This document shows, one piece after another, positions 17,058 to 27,400 of a stretch of 64,000 bases of DNA. This DNA comes from Xanthomonas vesicatoria ATCC 35937 (GTDB lineage: Bacteria; Pseudomonadota; Gammaproteobacteria; Xanthomonadales; Xanthomonadaceae). The notes below the pieces were generated by a model that worked only from the letters and a program-made list of their open reading frames with translations, ran no database searches and had not been told where the DNA came from. The position numbers and the translations under genes are program-made. Where the stretch lies: NCBI RefSeq assembly GCF_001908725.1, contig NZ_CP018725.1, positions 930,001 to 994,000 on the forward strand, read 5' to 3'. How positions within the stretch are numbered: the first letter of the stretch is position 1; every line of letters starts with the position of its first letter.

Positions 17058-17290
17058 CAAGCCAGTTAGCGGTATCGCGAGCCAGCGGCTGCGCCGTGAC
17101 ATCGCCACGCGGTTATGGCAACGCGGCACGGCCGCATCGGCAGTGTCTGGCGTGCTTGAGCACGGTGCAGCAGGCACAACTGACCGCTACGCGAAGTTCG
17201 AACCGAGCTATCTGGGTGCAGCAAAAGGGGGTGGAATCTATGGCGAGAGATGTGACCAACGGCGCCCTCAAACCACAGGAGCTTTCTCAG
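17058..17290 (+). pseudogene. 3' remnant of a tyrosine recombinase (integrase)
   Basis: One plus-strand frame reads LRRDIATRLWQRG, then VSGVLEHGAAGTTDRYAKF and PSYLGAA. This is the end of a phage/island integrase, with the conserved GH-like box (here EH) and the catalytic Tyr in TTDRYAKF. Everything upstream (the Arg and Lys catalytic boxes) is missing. It ends about 80 bp from the 3' end of tRNA-Val, the usual position for an island integrase. An inverted repeat, TTGGCCC...GGGCCAA (17040-17060), lies at its broken edge. Confidence 0.72.
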
Positions 17291-17369
17291 TAGAGTCACT
17301 TGGGCTCAGTGGCAGACTTCGCTGCCAATCATTTAACCACCCAAGTCGCCATACCATCTGGACTTGGAG

Positions 17370-17444
17370 TGGTGGGCGGTACAGGGTTCGAACCTGTGAC
17401 CCCTACCATGTCAAGGTAGTGCTCTACCGCTGAGCTAACCGCCC
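17370..17444 (-). tRNA. tRNA-Val (GAC)
   Basis: The minus strand folds as a cloverleaf. The acceptor GGGCGGT pairs with ACCGCCC, the D arm is AGCTCAGCGGTAGAGC, the anticodon stem CTACC/GGTAG has loop TTGACAT (anticodon GAC), and the T arm is CAGGTTCGAACCTG. The CCA end is encoded (17370-17372). Its 3' side faces the integrase remnant and the T4SS cluster, making it a likely integration site. Confidence 0.97.
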
Positions 17445-17480
17445 GAATCCTGCGCCAGCATTGCGCTGTGCAGGGCGCGC

Positions 17481-17509
17481 ATTCTAGCGCAGGGTTTTGC
17501 CGACCACAA
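17481..17509 (-). promoter_or_regulatory. promoter of tRNA-Val
   Basis: On the minus strand, -35 TTGTGG (17504-17509) and -10 TAGAAT (17481-17486) are separated by exactly 17 nt. They lie about 40 nt upstream of the tRNA 5' end. Confidence 0.6.
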
Positions 17510-17540
17510 GCCCTCCCGGTGCTTCGCGTACCGCTTCACC

Positions 17541-19562
17541 CTATCCGAGGCTTGCAGCCTTCAACTTCTGGATCTGGTCGCGAATCTGCGCCGCCGCCTC
17601 GAACTCCAGGTCCTTGGCGTGCTGGTACATCTTCTGCTCCAGGCTCTTGAGCTTTCCGGCAATTTCAGCAGGTTTCATGGCGCGATAGTCCGGGGTCTCC
17701 TCGGCGACCTGGCGCGACTTCGAACGCCCCTTGCCGGCGCGTTTTTCGGCAGCATCCTCGCGCGCGCCCTCCATGATGTCGGAGATCGGGCGCGCCACCG
17801 ACTTGGGCGTGATGCCGTGTTCGAGGTTGTATTCCACCTGCTTTTCGCGACGGCGGTCGGTCTCATCGATCGCGGCCTGCATCGAACGCGTCATCTTGTC
17901 GGCATACAGAATCGCCTTGCCCCGCAGATTGCGCGCGGCGCGGCCGATGGTCTGGATCAACGAGCCGGTCGAACGCAGGAAGCCCTCCTTGTCCGCATCC
18001 AGGATTGCCACCAGCGACACTTCCGGCATGTCCAGGCCTTCGCGCAGCAGGTTGATGCCGACCAGCACATCGAACTTGCCCAGACGCAGGTCGCGGATGA
18101 TTTCCACACGCTCGACCGTGTCGATATCCGAGTGCAGATAGCGCACGCGAATGCCGTGCTCGCCCAGATATTCGGTGAGATTTTCGGCCATGCGCTTGGT
18201 CAGCGTCGTGACCAACACGCGGTCGCCGAGCTTGATGCGCTCGTGCACTTCGGACATCAGGTCGTCGACCTGGGTACCGACCGGGCGAATCTCGACCACC
18301 GGATCGATCAGACCGGTCGGCCGCACCACCAGCTCGGTGATCTCGCCGGCAGACTCGCGCAATTCGTAAGGCCCCGGTGTTGCGGACACATAGATGCTGC
18401 GCGGCGAACGCGCCTCCCACTCTTCGAAGCGCAGCGGCCGGTTGTCCAGCGCCGACGGCAGCCGGAAGCCGAATTCCACCAGCGTTTCCTTGCGCGAGCG
18501 GTCGCCTTTATACATCGCGCCGATCTGCGGAATGGTCACATGCGACTCATCGATGACCAGCAACGCATCCGGCGGCAGGTAGTCGAACAGCGTCGGCGGC
18601 GGCTCGCCCGGCGCCTTGCCGGTGAGATGGCGAGAGTAGTTCTCGATGCCGTTGCAGAAGCCAACTTCAGCCATCATTTCCAGATCGAACTGGGTGCGCT
18701 GCGCCAGGCGCTGCGCTTCCACCAGCTTGTTCTGGGAATACAGCTGCTCCAGGCGCTCCTTCAACTCTTCCTTGATGGTATCGACGGCGCTGAGCGTGCG
18801 CTCGCGCGTCGTGGCGTAGTGCGTCTTTGGATACACGGTGTAACGCTGCAGCTTGCGCAGGGTTTCGCCGGTCAACGGGTCGAACAATGTCAGCTGTTCG
18901 ACATCGCCGTCGAACAACTCGATCCGCAAGGCCTCGGTATCCGACTCTGCGGGAAACACGTCCAACACCTCACCACGCACACGGAACGCGCCGCGCGTGA
19001 GCTCGAATTCGTTGCGGGTGTATTGCAGATCGGTCAGATGCCGGATCAACTGACGCTGATCGATGTGCTCGCCCACCGACAGGATCAGGCGCAGCGACAG
19101 ATAGTCCTCCGGCGCGCCGAGGCCATAGATTGCCGAGACCGTCGCAACTACCAGCGAATCACGACGCGAGAGCAAGGTCTTGGTCGCCGAAAGACGCATT
19201 TGCTCGATGTGCTCGTTGATCGAACTGTCCTTCTCGATGAAGGTGTCCGACGACGGCACGTAGGCTTCGGGCTGGTAGTAGTCGTAGTAGCTGACGAAGT
19301 ATTCGACGGCATTGTTCGGGAAGAACGACTTGAACTCGCCGTACAGCTGCGCCGCCAACGTCTTGTTCGGCGCCATCACCAGGGTCGGCTTCTGCACCTG
19401 CTGGACCACATTGGCAATGGTGTACGTCTTGCCCGAACCGGTCACCCCCAACAGGGTCTGCTTGGCCAGGCCAGCCTCGAAGTTGGCCACCAGCTTCTCG
19501 ATGGCAGCTGGCTGGTCGCCGGCTGGGGAGTATGGGGAGACGAGCTCAAAGCGGTCGGTCAT
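17541..19562 (-). CDS. uvrB: UvrABC excision nuclease subunit B
   Basis: This 673-aa protein is of full length. It has Walker A GVTGSGKT (residues 39-46), the beta-hairpin region that clamps damaged DNA ([14 protein letters not shown]), helicase motifs including [10 protein letters not shown] and QTIGRAARN, and a C-terminal UVR domain ([20 protein letters not shown]) that binds UvrC. It verifies lesions and loads UvrC in nucleotide excision repair. No clear LexA box is visible upstream. It is divergent from the minor pilin gene at 19712. Confidence 0.98.
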   Translation of the reverse strand: MTDRFELVSPYSPAGDQPAAIEKLVANFEAGLAKQTLLGVTGSGKTYTIANVVQQVQKPTLVMAPNKTLAAQLYGEFKSFFPNNAVEYFVSYYDYYQPEAYVPSSDTFIEKDSSINEHIEQMRLSATKTLLSRRDSLVVATVSAIYGLGAPEDYLSLRLILSVGEHIDQRQLIRHLTDLQYTRNEFELTRGAFRVRGEVLDVFPAESDTEALRIELFDGDVEQLTLFDPLTGETLRKLQRYTVYPKTHYATTRERTLSAVDTIKEELKERLEQLYSQNKLVEAQRLAQRTQFDLEMMAEVGFCNGIENYSRHLTGKAPGEPPPTLFDYLPPDALLVIDESHVTIPQIGAMYKGDRSRKETLVEFGFRLPSALDNRPLRFEEWEARSPRSIYVSATPGPYELRESAGEITELVVRPTGLIDPVVEIRPVGTQVDDLMSEVHERIKLGDRVLVTTLTKRMAENLTEYLGEHGIRVRYLHSDIDTVERVEIIRDLRLGKFDVLVGINLLREGLDMPEVSLVAILDADKEGFLRSTGSLIQTIGRAARNLRGKAILYADKMTRSMQAAIDETDRRREKQVEYNLEHGITPKSVARPISDIMEGAREDAAEKRAGKGRSKSRQVAEETPDYRAMKPAEIAGKLKSLEQKMYQHAKDLEFEAAAQIRDQIQKLKAASLG

Positions 19563-19711
19563 GGAGCAGCACCTTCAAACGACTAATGAGTATAGCGACG
19601 GGGGGATGACGGTGACGTTTGCGGTTTTCCTACCCCGCGATCAGCAGTGGACCGATCCCATCGCAACGGCCATCTACCGACCCTTGAGCCACCCAGATTA
19701 GGAGCTACGCC

Positions 19712-20245
19712 ATGCGCCGGAGGTGCCGCCAAGCTGGATTCAGCCTGATCGAAAGCATGCTTGCCGGAGCGGTGCTCGCCGTCTTGACTGCGATCGCATT
19801 GCCGTCTCTTACCGAACTCCACCAACGGCATCAAGCGCGCGCTGCGGTTGCCGAACTCACTGCGCATCTTGCCTTGACCAGGTCGACCTCCATCGCACGG
19901 GGCAATGTCGTTGCGATGTGCCCAGGCTCAGTTGCAGAGAGTTGCGTGGCTAGCCACGATTGGACCCGCGGCTGGCTGGTCTATGTAGACCCTGATGGAA
20001 ATCGTAAACCAGATCGCGCCAGTGACATCCTTGCATCGGTCGCGCCACAGGCAGGCTCAATGCTCAGCATCCGCACCACCCATGGCCGCACACAGGTGCG
20101 CTACGTACCTTTGGGCACCGCACAGGGAACCAACGCAACCTTCAACATCTGCCGCGGCCGCTACCTGGACACACAGCTGATTGTCAGCATGGCGGGGCGC
20201 CCGCGCGTGCAGCGGCCAATTCCCGCGCATCCCTGCCCATCATGA
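19712..20245 (+). CDS. GspH/FimT-type minor pseudopilin
   Basis: This 177-aa protein has a prepilin leader and cleavage site G/FSLIESMLAGAVLAVLTAIA (Glu5 kept) and a C-terminal GspH/FimT domain with a long beta-rich region and Cys pairs. It is cleaved by PilD and would prime or sit in type IV pili; FimT-like pilins can bind DNA in natural transformation. It stands alone between uvrB and tRNA-Asn, unlike the second FimT-like gene at 26683, which leads the pilin operon. Confidence 0.85.
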   Translation: MRRRCRQAGFSLIESMLAGAVLAVLTAIALPSLTELHQRHQARAAVAELTAHLALTRSTSIARGNVVAMCPGSVAESCVASHDWTRGWLVYVDPDGNRKPDRASDILASVAPQAGSMLSIRTTHGRTQVRYVPLGTAQGTNATFNICRGRYLDTQLIVSMAGRPRVQRPIPAHPCPS

Positions 20246-20264
20246 GGAGTTGCATTGAAGGGGG

Positions 20265-20293
20265 TTGCGCGTGCGGCGTCTCCTCCCTATAAT
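20265..20293 (+). promoter_or_regulatory. promoter of tRNA-Asn
   Basis: -35 TTGCGC (20265-20270) and a perfect -10 TATAAT (20288-20293) are separated by 17 nt, and the -10 ends 10 nt before the tRNA. Confidence 0.8.
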
Positions 20294-20303
20294 TTGGCTC
20301 CCC

Positions 20304-20380
20304 GCCCGAATAGCTCAGCCGGTTAGAGCACTTGACTGTTAATCAGGGGGTCGTTGGTTCGAGTCCAACTTCGGGCGCCA
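20304..20380 (+). tRNA. tRNA-Asn (GTT)
   Basis: The acceptor GCCCGAA pairs with TTCGGGC, the D arm is AGCTCAGCCGGTTAGAGC, the anticodon loop CTGTTAA carries GTT, and the T arm is TTGGTTCGAGTCCAA. The CCA end is encoded. Confidence 0.98.
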
Positions 20381-20384
20381 AATA

Positions 20385-20418
20385 AAAAAAAAAGACCTCG
20401 TCAGAGGTCTTTTTTTTT
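20385..20418 (+). terminator. Rho-independent terminator after tRNA-Asn
   Basis: AGACCTC and GAGGTCT form the stem around GTCA and are flanked by an A-run and a run of nine T. It can work in both directions, and also closes the region downstream of pilE from the other side. Confidence 0.92.
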
Positions 20419-20540
20419 GCTACTCCGTAGGGCAGCCACTCGCGGGGGTGAGTGAACGAATGTGTGTGCTTCGCCCTGCGACTTCACCGCTAAAGGCAGC
20501 CCTCTAAGTGGACTGCCCTCAACGGCCACGACTCACACCG

Positions 20541-20966
20541 TCAAAAGCATTGTGATGCGCCATCTGTCCCAGATGCAGTCCGCACGCCTTTTTGATCGAT
20601 TGACAGCGTACCGCATTTCGGATCGTTCTGCTTCGAGGTTGGAGTCGCAGTCAGCGTAAAAGTCGTGACTGCAGGGGTTCCCGAAGAAAGCGTATAGAAG
20701 TTAGAGATATCACTGCTGCATGACCCCATGCTTCCACCGACGTAAGTCATTTTGGTCGTGTAGTAGCGTTCCATCGTCTGCGCGCCCTCTTGAAGGCAGG
20801 CAGCTGCAGCCGAACGACGGGATTTAATGACAGACGACTGATAATTTGCCAAAGCGATCGCACTGAGAATACCGACAATCACAACTGCAATCATCAGCTC
20901 CATCAGGCTGAAACCAGACGAATAGCGTGAACCTATTTGAGATTTCGAGCGATTAATTTTGTACAT
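20541..20966 (-). CDS. pilE: PilE type IV minor pilin
   Basis: The start at ATG 20966 gives MYKINRSKSQIGSRYSSG, a short leader, then the cleavage site G/FSLMELMIAVVIVGILSAIA. The 141-aa product has two C-terminal Cys that can form the disulfide loop. It is the last gene of the fimT-pilV-pilW-pilX-pilY1-pilE operon, 2 bp after pilY1. These minor pilins prime pilus assembly and carry PilY1 at the tip. Confidence 0.9.
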   Translation of the reverse strand: MYKINRSKSQIGSRYSSGFSLMELMIAVVIVGILSAIALANYQSSVIKSRRSAAAACLQEGAQTMERYYTTKMTYVGGSMGSCSSDISNFYTLSSGTPAVTTFTLTATPTSKQNDPKCGTLSIDQKGVRTASGTDGASQCF

Positions 20967-20968
20967 AA

Positions 20969-23900
20969 TTAGTTCCTGATGATCTCTCGCCACGACACGC
21001 GCCCGGCGTTGCGGTTATCTGCAATGTTAAGGCCGCCCAGATTTCCGCTGGACCCACCGACCACGATCTTGCCACGCAAGATGTTGGACAGCGTTGGCAT
21101 GCCCACACCCAGGTTAACTGAGCCTACGGGTACGCCACCCACCGTTTCGTCCTTGAAATTGCCATCGCCATTGAGATCAAAAAAGGAGTCGGTACTACTG
21201 GTGCCTGTAAAAGCATCCAGTGCATTGATATAGCCGGTCCCATCTGCCTGACATGCACTTGCAGTCGGAATAATGCTGCTCACAACCAGCGTTTTGTTGA
21301 GCAGTTGCGACTCAGTGACGATACGCTCACCCTCCAGTGTGGAGGAGCCGCCAGTCGTCGTGGCCGGTTTCGCCAGATCGATATACCACCCCTTCGAATC
21401 CGCGGGTAACACCGAGTTAGCCTCGAACCCTCGCACCGGGAATCCGTTCTGCGTTCCCGTCACCTTAATCGAGCGAGTGGTCAATGCGCTACGCGTCAAA
21501 GTTTCGTTACTGGTGGAGGTACTGCCATCGATAATTCCATACAAGCTTTGTCCGCTTTTGTCGGTCATATCGCCCGTGGTCATGAATCGGCCAGTGCCGA
21601 AAAAGAGCCAGATATCATAAGTATTAGGGTTCAACGCAACCGTCATAGTTGCCGAGATCGGCTGCGCAGTGCTAGCGCTACCGGCAGGGTAGGAAGCCGT
21701 GAACAATGGCTTGCCTTTATTGGCGACGCCCCAGCTGGTCACAGCAGCAGCCGACAGATCGAACTTCCAAACATTGCCAAGCAAATCACCAGCGTACACG
21801 TAGTCAACGGTGCCGCTCGCATCGGTGTCCCAGCCTGTCGCACCGGAGAGTCCATTGGGAGCACTTGATGATCCAGCACCTGTGCTGATTTGCTTAATGA
21901 GCGCGCCGGTCTCCAAGTCGTAGATCAGCAGCACGGCTTGATCATTGGCGCTGTTGATACCGTTCGCAACAACCAGCGCAGTCGTACCATTATTAAGATT
22001 GGCAATAAATGGGCGAGCTTGTACGAGACCGATGTTACCTGCCTCAAGATCGGAGGCCGCTCCATACCGCTCCCACTTCACATTGCTCGCAGAAAAGCCT
22101 GTCGGCGTAGTGACGTCCAATACATAAATGCCTTTACCTCCTTTGCCTAGCGCACCAACTAATACCGTCTTGTTAGGGGTCTGCGCACGCGTGGATAGGA
22201 CAACTGGGCCATCCACGAAATAACGGTGACTATAGGTTGGAGCACTCAGGCTACCCAGATCTGAAAAATTAATTCCAGAAGGAACATATGCGAACTGCTC
22301 CGCACCGGTGGTCGCATCGAAGGCGTGCAGCATGCCGTCGTTTGCACCGACATAGACGGTGTTAGTGTCGCTTGAATATGCAGGCGAAGAGCTGACAATG
22401 TCACCAAGCAGCGACGTGCGGTTGCGCAGCGTGCCGCCATTTACGATCTCCTTGCTGCGATCACCGGCGAGATACGCTGCGTTGTCAGCACCAGAGACAG
22501 CCGGAGTAGTCGTCCGCTCCAGGGCAAGTGTCTGAGTCGTTGTTGGAAAGGTCGCGCCAGCCAGACCGTTCCAGGTAAAAATCTTTCGGTTGGTCGCCTT
22601 TATGTTTTCTGACGCATTCCAACTCGCCGTGGACGACACGTTTTGATTGACCACCGGATAGGCCTTGAGTTCACCTGTCCAGATGCCCGACAGATAACTG
22701 GCCATAAACACTATCGTACCGCCGTCAAGGCTTGTTGACGTCGCGGATACGTTCGAGAACGACCCGGTCCGTTGAGTGATGGTCGAAAGCGCTGCGGTAA
22801 GGCCAATTTTGAACGCATTAGGGTCGGCGGCCGACAAGAAGGTACCACGTCCATTAACGGAGGCATGCCACAAGTCATCCAGTCGGGCCAAGACATCGGC
22901 GTTACCCGTATCACCAGTCTTCGGATCTGGCCAAGTTTTGGTGCCAGCAGTCAGACCGGGCAGATCTGTGCTCGGATTCAACAGACCACGTGCACCAATT
23001 GCGATGGCAAACGTGACCATATGTTGCCAAAAAGCGGGGTCTGCGTTTGTCGTCGGTACGATGTTGTCGAGATCTGCACGCAAATCAGTCTTCCAGTACT
23101 GCATGGCCACGTCAGCCAACGTATTGGAATAAGTATCCGAGTAAGGCGCACTCGCTGTGTAGCCATACGGCGCTGGCAGACCATTCGGGCCGCTGTAGGT
23201 CACGCCATTTGATCCGTCTTGATTACCGGGCTTTGCGCTGGTGGTCCCGTTCCAGTAGCCGTCGGTCGTCATGATTGCGAAGTTCTGACGGCATGCATAT
23301 TGGTCATTGCCAGCTTCCGGGCCATAGGGACCAGTAGAGACTGAACTTTGAAAATATTTTCCGGTACTGTCCAATGCATCGAGCAATGGAGTACCATTAA
23401 ATCCCGAGGCATTATAAAGACGATTATACCAATTCGTCCGGGCACTTGTCGCCGCTGCCCCACCAGACGCAGCGCGATCTATAAATAACCCCTGATTTCC
23501 GTCATTCACGGGAATATCGAGATTGTTGCGCGACCAGATGGTTCTGAAGCCGACACGAACATTGGCACCTAGATCACTGAATGCCTGACCTGCACCGGCC
23601 TTTGCCGCCTTGATACGCGTGCGATGATAAGAGAACCATGTCGCATAGTTAGCTGCCTCGGCAGCCGCAGTCCTGCCCGTCGGCGTCATCGCCGTGCAGT
23701 TAATCCAAGCATTCGTTGTTACAGCCATACTGGTATCACAACGATTATCGCGATAGATATTTGCGCTGAGAGAATAGTTTGCCGTACCGTTAACCGCGCC
23801 GCGCGAAACCTGCACGGTATATGTGGTATTTGAGGACGGCGTCACGCTACACGTGCCGGTTCGGTTCGCCGGCACGCTTTGAGAGCAATCGTTTGTAATA

Positions 23901-24713
23901 CTTGCAGCACTCTTGACCGTCAGGGTCACCTTGAGCACTGGACTGGGCGGAAACAGTGAGCACTCCGTTTGCTGGCACACTGACAGTGTAGGTATCCACC
24001 TGATTTCTCGAAACAGAATCAGAGACTGGAAACCCAGGCGGCGTGGAGTTATTGACGGAAACTCCATATTCGCTACGGGTAACCGTATTGGCGTCCGTTA
24101 TCTCATAACGATAATAGTTACTCGCATTCGACAAGTAGTTGGACGAAGTATTCCCGGTGTTTTTTGGAGCGTAAAATGTCTGCACTCCGCCACATACGGT
24201 AACGTTTGCGCCCGTGTTCTTGTCGTTTCCATTTTGATCGAACTTTACGCAATTTGCGGAATTAGCAAGATCAATAACAGTACCGCTAGCTTTATTGAAA
24301 TCGCCGTAGACCGCGTTGTACGACGTTCCTCCCATCATCAACACTCCCGTCGCTGTCAACCAGGGCTGGTAATTCGTTGCGGGGTTATAAAAGACCGTGT
24401 TGCCAACATATGTATTATCCGTGATATCGACCACATCGCTCGTACTGCAGGCACCTCCATCAGACGTGCGTACGCAGATCGTGGGAAAATCCGGATTGGC
24501 AAGATCCCCAAAGGACATCGAACCCGAGTCATCCAGAATGAACATGATGTTTGGCGGTACGCGACTGGCCGTGGTCAACGGGTCGGTCGGCAATGTGATT
24601 CCCGCATTCGCAGGCAGCGACAGCAGCGTCGCCAGCATGGAAAACATGGGCACGCGAATCGCCTTGCGCATCGCATCAAGACGCCGACGGAACGAGCTTT
24701 TTGGAATGTTCAT
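20969..24713 (-). pseudogene. pilY1: PilY1 pilus-tip adhesin, frameshifted
   Basis: Two overlapping frames together make one PilY1 of about 1240 aa. The first (24713 down to about 23936) has a signal peptide and a von Willebrand A-like start with the metal-site motif ILDDSGSMS. The second (from about 23930 to 20969) has the PilY1 beta-propeller with a calcium loop-like DTDASGTVDYVYAGD and ends with DLNGDGNFKDE. Sense changes frame near 23930-23940, where VSAQSS runs into VTLTVKSAAS; the first frame then stops at 23847. No long homopolymer is present there, so this is either a real one-base indel or an assembly error. PilY1 supports pilus extension and adhesion. Confidence 0.88.
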
Positions 24714-24721
24714 GGTCAGCC

Positions 24722-25234
24722 TTACTGCTTGATGTAATTAGTCTGGAGCAGGACCTGGGAGCGCCCGGCCCCCTCACTCACAGCGGTAATGCGATACCTC
24801 GGCGCCAGACATAATGCGGGTATCGGAGAGATGCGGTCGCACGCCGGCCACGTGGGTGCATCTCCCATGTATTCGATGATGTATTGCGGGGCTGCAGTGG
24901 AATCTACGGTCAGAGAGGCGGTACGCCAACCGGCGCGGCTAGATGCCAACCAGCGATCGGCATCGCTTGCGACCGGCGTTGCGCAAATTCCGTCGTTACA
25001 ACCGCTAGTGGGTATGGTCAAGGTGGCAGCGGCTTTGATGCGATCCTCCGCCTCTCGGACAGCACCCTCTGCGGCCTGAAAGCTTCTGCCGCGATCAACC
25101 AGATTCGACGCCATCCGTTCTTCGAGAACGGTACTGCGCAGCACTGCCAAGCCCAGCAGGGTCATGATCAGCAAAAGCAACAGCACAACAATAAGCGAGA
25201 CGCCATCCTGCCGTAGGTGGTCAAGAGTCTTCAT
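24722..25234 (-). CDS. pilX: PilX minor pilin
   Basis: This 170-aa protein has the PilX N-terminal signature: a hydrophobic helix after a short leader (DGVSLIVVLLLLLIMTLLGL), then LRSTVLEERMASNL, with the conserved SFQAAEGAVREAE. It lies 8 bp before pilY1, and its start overlaps the pilW stop by 4 bp. It is part of the pilus-tip priming complex. Confidence 0.9.
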   Translation of the reverse strand: MKTLDHLRQDGVSLIVVLLLLLIMTLLGLAVLRSTVLEERMASNLVDRGRSFQAAEGAVREAEDRIKAAATLTIPTSGCNDGICATPVASDADRWLASSRAGWRTASLTVDSTAAPQYIIEYMGDAPTWPACDRISPIPALCLAPRYRITAVSEGAGRSQVLLQTNYIKQ

Positions 25235-26244
25235 GCATTGCGATTCCGAAGAGCGATCACATGGCTAAGGGTGCGCCTGATTGGTTCACCGGCAGGCCCG
25301 ACACGGGTTGTATCCAGCATTTCAAGGCGCACGCTGACCGCAACAACAGAAGACCAATCTGACACGGCTGTGGCGTCTACATACGACGCCGCACCCTTCA
25401 CCAGATATTGCAATTGCATGTCGTTGACGCCCTCCAATACCTCGTCGTTACGCTGACTCAGTGCGCTACCGGAATACACCATCTGAGACCGATACAAGGA
25501 TCTTGTGCCGCTTGCATTGTTTCCGATAAACCAACGCGCAGCATGCAAGTTAGCGACCACGGAGCCCGGCGCGACGAATGCGAATTGCGAGCCGCCACAC
25601 ACCGGCATTGCCAACCCCGTTGAACAGTTCCCTGGCGAGACACCCGAAACCGCATGCGTGATCGTAGAACCAGAGACAGCACTGACCTGGAAAATGGCCG
25701 ACTGCCGCGCATTGCACGCGACGACGACATCGCCTGCATTTATACCGGCGGCTGCGGCGGTCATGTTAAGGGTAAAGGTCGCCGCGCCAGTGTCGTCGGA
25801 TGAAATCGTCGCCACTTCATAACCAGAGCCCAGAATCTGCAGCGCGTCGGTTCCCGCAACTCGCGTTCCGGCTGCGGTCCCATTGGCTGGCGAACCAGAT
25901 GGAAAGGCACCTTCCACCCCGGTGATACCGGAGTTCCATGTGTCGATGTTGGTGTACCAATTACTGGCTTTGGTTTTGAGAACATTCGCAATTGGAACAG
26001 TATTTACGCAGGGATTTCCCGAGGCTTCGCGTACATCGCGCGCCATCAGTTCAAATGCCGTGCGTACATTTTCCTGGACGCGCCCCAGACCTTCGGTAGC
26101 GCTATAAGTGCGCCGATTGGCCAGAAAGATACCGATCGCAGCACCGACCACCAGCAACCCCAAAACCAATGCAATCATCAGTTCGATCAGCGTCACGCCG
26201 CGCATGCGTGATCGGGATGGACGTGCGCGCTTCATGAGGTTCAT
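25231..26244 (-). CDS. pilW: PilW minor pilin
   Basis: This 337-aa protein has a prepilin site G/VTLIELMIALVLGLLVVGA and a long C-terminal domain typical of PilW, with YSATEGLGRVQENVRTAFE just after the helix. It overlaps pilV and pilX by 4 bp on each side, so the set is translationally coupled. It is needed for pilus biogenesis in the PilVWX-PilY1-PilE-FimU tip complex. Confidence 0.92.
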   Translation of the reverse strand: MNLMKRARPSRSRMRGVTLIELMIALVLGLLVVGAAIGIFLANRRTYSATEGLGRVQENVRTAFELMARDVREASGNPCVNTVPIANVLKTKASNWYTNIDTWNSGITGVEGAFPSGSPANGTAAGTRVAGTDALQILGSGYEVATISSDDTGAATFTLNMTAAAAGINAGDVVVACNARQSAIFQVSAVSGSTITHAVSGVSPGNCSTGLAMPVCGGSQFAFVAPGSVVANLHAARWFIGNNASGTRSLYRSQMVYSGSALSQRNDEVLEGVNDMQLQYLVKGAASYVDATAVSDWSSVVAVSVRLEMLDTTRVGPAGEPIRRTLSHVIALRNRNA

Positions 26245-26675
26245 AGACGGGTCTTGATAGAAAACTGCTGCGTTGCACTACCGTCCTTAGCCCGGCTGTC
26301 ATCCCAGCTCACCACGGCTTCGCACGCGGTGGCGCTGCAGGTGATCTTGCCGCACGCCGTGGAGTTGATTGAGGTCTTCAACCCTTGCAACCAATTGCTG
26401 ACGTCATTGGACACCAGATTGGCACCGGTCGGCGCAGTACAGGACGTCTGGTTGTAACCACCTGACGTCGCTACTGTCAGATTTGCGCGCATCGAGTCGA
26501 ATATTGTGTAAGCCTGGATCACAGCCTGGCTACGCTCCAGCGAGCTCTGGCTATTGCGCAAGGCCGTCGCCTGCATCGCAGCGATACCCAGCATGCCCAC
26601 ACCCAGGATCACGACGGAGATCAATACCTCAATCAAACCGATACCGGACATGGATTTACGATCGATGATTTTCAT
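26241..26675 (-). CDS. pilV: PilV minor pilin
   Basis: This 144-aa protein has a prepilin-like N-terminus (SGIGLIEVLISVVILGVGML) followed by IAAMQATALRNSQSSLERSQ, the typical PilV continuation. C-terminal Cys residues are present. It lies 7 bp after the fimT-like gene and overlaps pilW by 4 bp. Confidence 0.92.
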   Translation of the reverse strand: MKIIDRKSMSGIGLIEVLISVVILGVGMLGIAAMQATALRNSQSSLERSQAVIQAYTIFDSMRANLTVATSGGYNQTSCTAPTGANLVSNDVSNWLQGLKTSINSTACGKITCSATACEAVVSWDDSRAKDGSATQQFSIKTRL

Positions 26676-26682
26676 TGCATCC

Positions 26683-27273
26683 CTATATCGTGGTCGGCGT
26701 GTTTGCAGGTGCGGCGCATGTCACGTCGCTCGCACCTGTTCGGACGGCTGCGCGGCTACCGCTGACGATCACCACCACACGCACGTTTTCCGGCGGTTTG
26801 TTCGTGGTCAGGCATGAGCTGACCGACGCGACCAGCAGCGCACCGGTCGAGTCGCGTGCAAGACCATCGGCACGGAATTCGATTGCGTTGCCGTTGCTTA
26901 CAATGGCTGGACTGGCCTGGATGAGTAGCGGTACTTTCGCAGTTCCCACGCGCAACACTTCGCTCGTGGACTTGACCATGACGATCCACTGGTTCCAGGA
27001 GCCGCTACCGCAGCTGGATGCATTGCTACTCGGGCAGATCAAGACGGTCTGGTTGCGCTGCACAGCTTCGGACCGCGCCAACTGTATGGACGCAAGCACC
27101 TCGTTGGCCGAGGCGGTGAGGCGACTACTATTGATCAATCCGGTGAAGCTCGGGATGGCGATTGCCGCCACGATTGCAAGGACGGCCACGGTGACCATCA
27201 ATTCAACCAGGCTAAAGCCCTGGCAATAAACCAGACGCGCCCTGCCCCGCAGGTTGCATTGCAACGCCTGCAT
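26683..27273 (-). CDS. fimT: FimT/FimU-type minor pilin, first gene of the pilin operon
   Basis: The start at ATG 27273 is favoured by the upstream AAAGGA; longer starts at 27291 and 27303 exist. The 196-aa product has a prepilin site G/FSLVELMVTVAVLAIVAAI and a GspH domain (residues 45-180) with a Cys pair (ICPSSNASSCGSG). It heads the operon fimT-pilV-pilW-pilX-pilY1-pilE. Whether it is functionally FimU or FimT cannot be decided from sequence alone. Confidence 0.88.
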   Translation of the reverse strand: MQALQCNLRGRARLVYCQGFSLVELMVTVAVLAIVAAIAIPSFTGLINSSRLTASANEVLASIQLARSEAVQRNQTVLICPSSNASSCGSGSWNQWIVMVKSTSEVLRVGTAKVPLLIQASPAIVSNGNAIEFRADGLARDSTGALLVASVSSCLTTNKPPENVRVVVIVSGSRAAVRTGASDVTCAAPANTPTTI

Positions 27274-27400
27274 GGTTTTTCCTTTTAACATTCCCCAGCG
27301 CAAAGCTAGCGGCTGGCCGTTAGAGGTGCAATCGATGACCGATAGGCGGCAAGCCTAAGGGCGCGAACGGAGCCTCAGGGCGTTCCGGAATCCAGGCATC

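Noticed and set aside
1..17369. Relaxase or origin of transfer for a conjugative element
   Set aside because: No relaxase-like gene or oriT-like repeat was seen; the cluster fits a protein-secreting killing T4SS instead.
17619..19586. 655-codon open frame opposite uvrB
   Set aside because: Antisense shadow of uvrB with no recognisable domain or ribosome site.
19563..19711. LexA/SOS box upstream of uvrB
   Set aside because: No convincing palindrome of the Xanthomonas LexA type could be found in the gap.
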